Shown: positions 62,754 through 64,000 of the stretch, piece after piece
Numbering within the stretch: position 1 is the first letter of the stretch
Layout: each line of letters begins with the position of its first letter
DNA from: Acidobacteriota bacterium
GTDB lineage: Bacteria > Acidobacteriota > Polarisedimenticolia > J045
Reading direction: 5' to 3'
Assembly: GCA_017994815.1 (NCBI GenBank)
Contig: JAGOJY010000013.1
Span: 1-64,000, forward strand
Length of the DNA stretch: 64,000 nt
The notes under the pieces: generated by a model
What the model was told of the DNA's origin: nothing
What the model saw: only the letters and a program-made list of their open reading frames with translations
Database searches by the model: none
Made by a program: the position numbers and the translations under genes

Positions 62754-62928
62754 CCCGACCCCCAATGGCCGCCCTGGGCCGGGCGGCGGCGAAGCGCGGA
62801 CCGACGTCACCGGGCACACGTGCGGCACTGCGCGCGGCGCCCCCGAAGCAGATACGGGTAAAGCCACGCCCGCGCAAGCGCTCGCTTTCGCCGGGGGCCG
62901 CAAGCAGCGCCGCTGCCGGCCCTCCGGC
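62754..62928. other. intergenic region upstream of the M14 gene
   Basis: 175 nt between the M14 start and the stop of the right-hand gene. No small gene is supported. It contains the promoter listed separately; no terminator hairpin for the right-hand gene stands out. Confidence 0.5.
62849..62877 (-). promoter_or_regulatory. candidate promoter for the M14 gene
   Basis: Minus-strand TTGCGC (62877-62872), a 17-nt spacer and TATCTG (62854-62849), 95 nt before the M14 ATG. Confidence 0.4.
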
Positions 62929-64000
62929 TCAGGGGCAGCTCCCGCCAAGCTCCTGCGGGAGGTCGCAGGCGCCGACCCCGGACGCTTCCGGGCGCTCCAG
63001 CCCGGCCGACGACCGCCCGTAAGAACCCTCGCGCTGGCCGTCCTGCCCGACGAGGACGAAGTAGACCAGCCCGCCGGGACCGGGGTCGCCGGGATCGAAC
63101 GCGCCCCGCCCGGAGGTACCCAGGCCGCAGGCGGCGCCCGACCACTGCGGGCCGCCCGCGATGGGCCCTGCGCCCCAGTAGGCCGCCGTGTCGAGCGCGC
63201 CGCAGGCCGGGGCAAAGCGGACCTCGATGCCGGTGCCCGCGGCGGCGCACGAGATCGGCGCTCCGGGCGCGCCGACCTCCTGCGGGGTGGGCGGGACTCC
63301 CGACGTGCAGGCCGCCGGGATCAGGGCGTCGCTGACGGCGATCTCGTCGATCCACCACCCGGCGCCGACGGAGCCGCCGTCGGTGCCGAGGCGGAAGCGC
63401 AGCTTGACCTCCTGGCCGGCGTACGCCGCCAGCGCGCCCGAGTAGCCCCCGGCCGCGTAGGCCGGCGTGGCGTAGCTGCGGGAGAAGACCGTGTTGGTGG
63501 TGCTGGTCGGGATGCCGCACTGGTTCCCGCTGTAGCGCAGCCGGTCGGGGTAGTTCACGGCCAGCGGCGTCCAGTCGGTGAACGCGGGGCCGCTCGCGAC
63601 CTCGACCACGCCCGCGTCGTAATCGGTCTCGATGTCGTACTTCGCCGCGAACGAGAGCACCGAGCCCGACTGGACGTGGATCGCCGGCGAGGTCAGCGCG
63701 GCGCAGATGCTGTTGCCGTACGTGCCGGTTGCGTAGACCAGCGGCTGCAGGTTCCCGCCGGTCGGCTGCACGGACCACGGCGCGGCCAACTCCATCCGCG
63801 CGCTGCCGCTGTCGCCGGCGTCGTCGCGCCACGTTCCCGGAGCGAGCGGGCCGGTCGGCGTCGCGCTGCGCGTGACGGTGTTGGCGTCCTCGGCGCCGCT
63901 CGCCGCGTCCACCGCCCGCACGATGTAGTGGTACGGCACCTCGCTCGCCAGCGCCGAGTGGTCGGCGTAGCTCGTGCCCGCGAGGCCCGCGGCGACGAGG
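62929..64000 (-). CDS. secreted Fn3 protein, C-terminal part (5' end outside window)
   Basis: The frame is open to the right edge, giving the last 356 residues. It starts inside an Fn3 unit (YADHSALASEVPYHYIVRAV, then DAASGAEDANTVT). A jelly-roll with AGWWIDEIAVSD follows, then an Ig-like segment and the tail YFVLVGQDGQREGSYG, ERPEASGVG and CDLPQELGGSCP. It aligns along its whole length with the end of the M14 protein, including DDAGD, YDIETD.DAG.VEVA.GP and ERPEA. Probably a second exported enzyme of the same group, encoded in tandem; its catalytic domain is outside the window. Confidence 0.9.
   Translation of the reverse strand, partial: LVAAGLAGTSYADHSALASEVPYHYIVRAVDAASGAEDANTVTRSATPTGPLAPGTWRDDAGDSGSARMELAAPWSVQPTGGNLQPLVYATGTYGNSICAALTSPAIHVQSGSVLSFAAKYDIETDYDAGVVEVASGPAFTDWTPLAVNYPDRLRYSGNQCGIPTSTTNTVFSRSYATPAYAAGGYSGALAAYAGQEVKLRFRLGTDGGSVGAGWWIDEIAVSDALIPAACTSGVPPTPQEVGAPGAPISCAAAGTGIEVRFAPACGALDTAAYWGAGPIAGGPQWSGAACGLGTSGRGAFDPGDPGPGGLVYFVLVGQDGQREGSYGRSSAGLERPEASGVGACDLPQELGGSCP

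Noticed and set aside
59787-64000. Tandem similarity considered as a recent DNA duplication or assembly artefact.
   Set aside because: The two blocks differ at many codons and amino acids and have separate stops, so this is an older paralogous module.

Overview
The window is very GC-rich chromosomal DNA from a free-living bacterium. It carries lineage-specific secreted proteins (MopE-type metal-binding repeats, right-handed beta-helix proteins, fibronectin-III proteases sharing one C-terminal module), a NapC/NirT-type multihaem cytochrome, an NtrC-type regulator and an ECF42/YCII sigma-factor pair. This mix fits Acidobacteriota (Thermoanaerobaculia-like) or Myxococcota. That assignment is inference: no rRNA or tRNA gene is visible.

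Layout. 1-7.3 kb: a sialidase-like lipoprotein cut by the left edge, nicotinamidase (pncA), a ZIP metal transporter, a secreted DUF1579-like protein, an intergenic repeat cluster, an S9 peptidase translationally coupled to a GspG-like membrane protein, a cold-shock protein with a clear terminator, and photolyase. 7.4-13.0 kb: a three-subunit acyl-CoA carboxylase locus (biotin carboxylase, one-chain carboxyltransferase, BCCP) with a 66-residue unknown protein inside it, then a small secreted protein and NAD synthase. 13.2-20.5 kb: a DUF5916 outer-membrane protein, a divergent GT51 transglycosylase overlapping epmA, EF-P, and divergently epmB plus an acetyltransferase, so the whole EF-P beta-lysylation pathway is in one place; then a YceI protein. 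20.5-27.9 kb: fumarylacetoacetase in a run with a conserved unknown, a degenerate receiver and a DUF309 protein; a lower-GC patch with three tiny ORFs; an M29 aminopeptidase; a membrane protein with a degenerate kinase-like ATPase domain; a DsbA-like protein; and phosphoglycerate mutase.

28.2-36.9 kb: a 2037-residue secreted protein (propeller-like region, beta-helices, MopE repeats), a small lipoprotein and a second beta-helix protein. 36.9-41.4 kb: a Mop-domain protein with a MacAB/Lol-like exporter operon (adaptor, ATPase, two permeases). 41.4-52.6 kb: an O-antigen-ligase-like protein with TPRs, a membrane Ser/Thr kinase with a second pseudokinase domain, the cytochrome followed by pyruvate kinase, a PAS sensor kinase with no visible phosphoacceptor helix divergent from an NtrC-family regulator, and alanine racemase. 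52.7-64 kb: an M36-like metalloprotease, an EamA transporter, YCII plus ECF42 sigma, an M14 carboxypeptidase, and the 3' part of a paralogous secreted protein cut by the right edge.

Three themes stand out. (1) -10 boxes lie 6-7 nt before several start codons, suggesting leaderless mRNAs. (2) Signalling proteins repeatedly lack catalytic residues (receiver, HATPase, H-box, second kinase domain). (3) Short palindromes resembling REP elements recur between genes. No CRISPR array, phage, transposase or unmistakably new system was found. The best candidates for new biology are the fumarylacetoacetase-linked unknown, the small protein in the carboxylase locus, the kinase-pseudokinase fusion and the shared C-terminal module of the secreted proteins.
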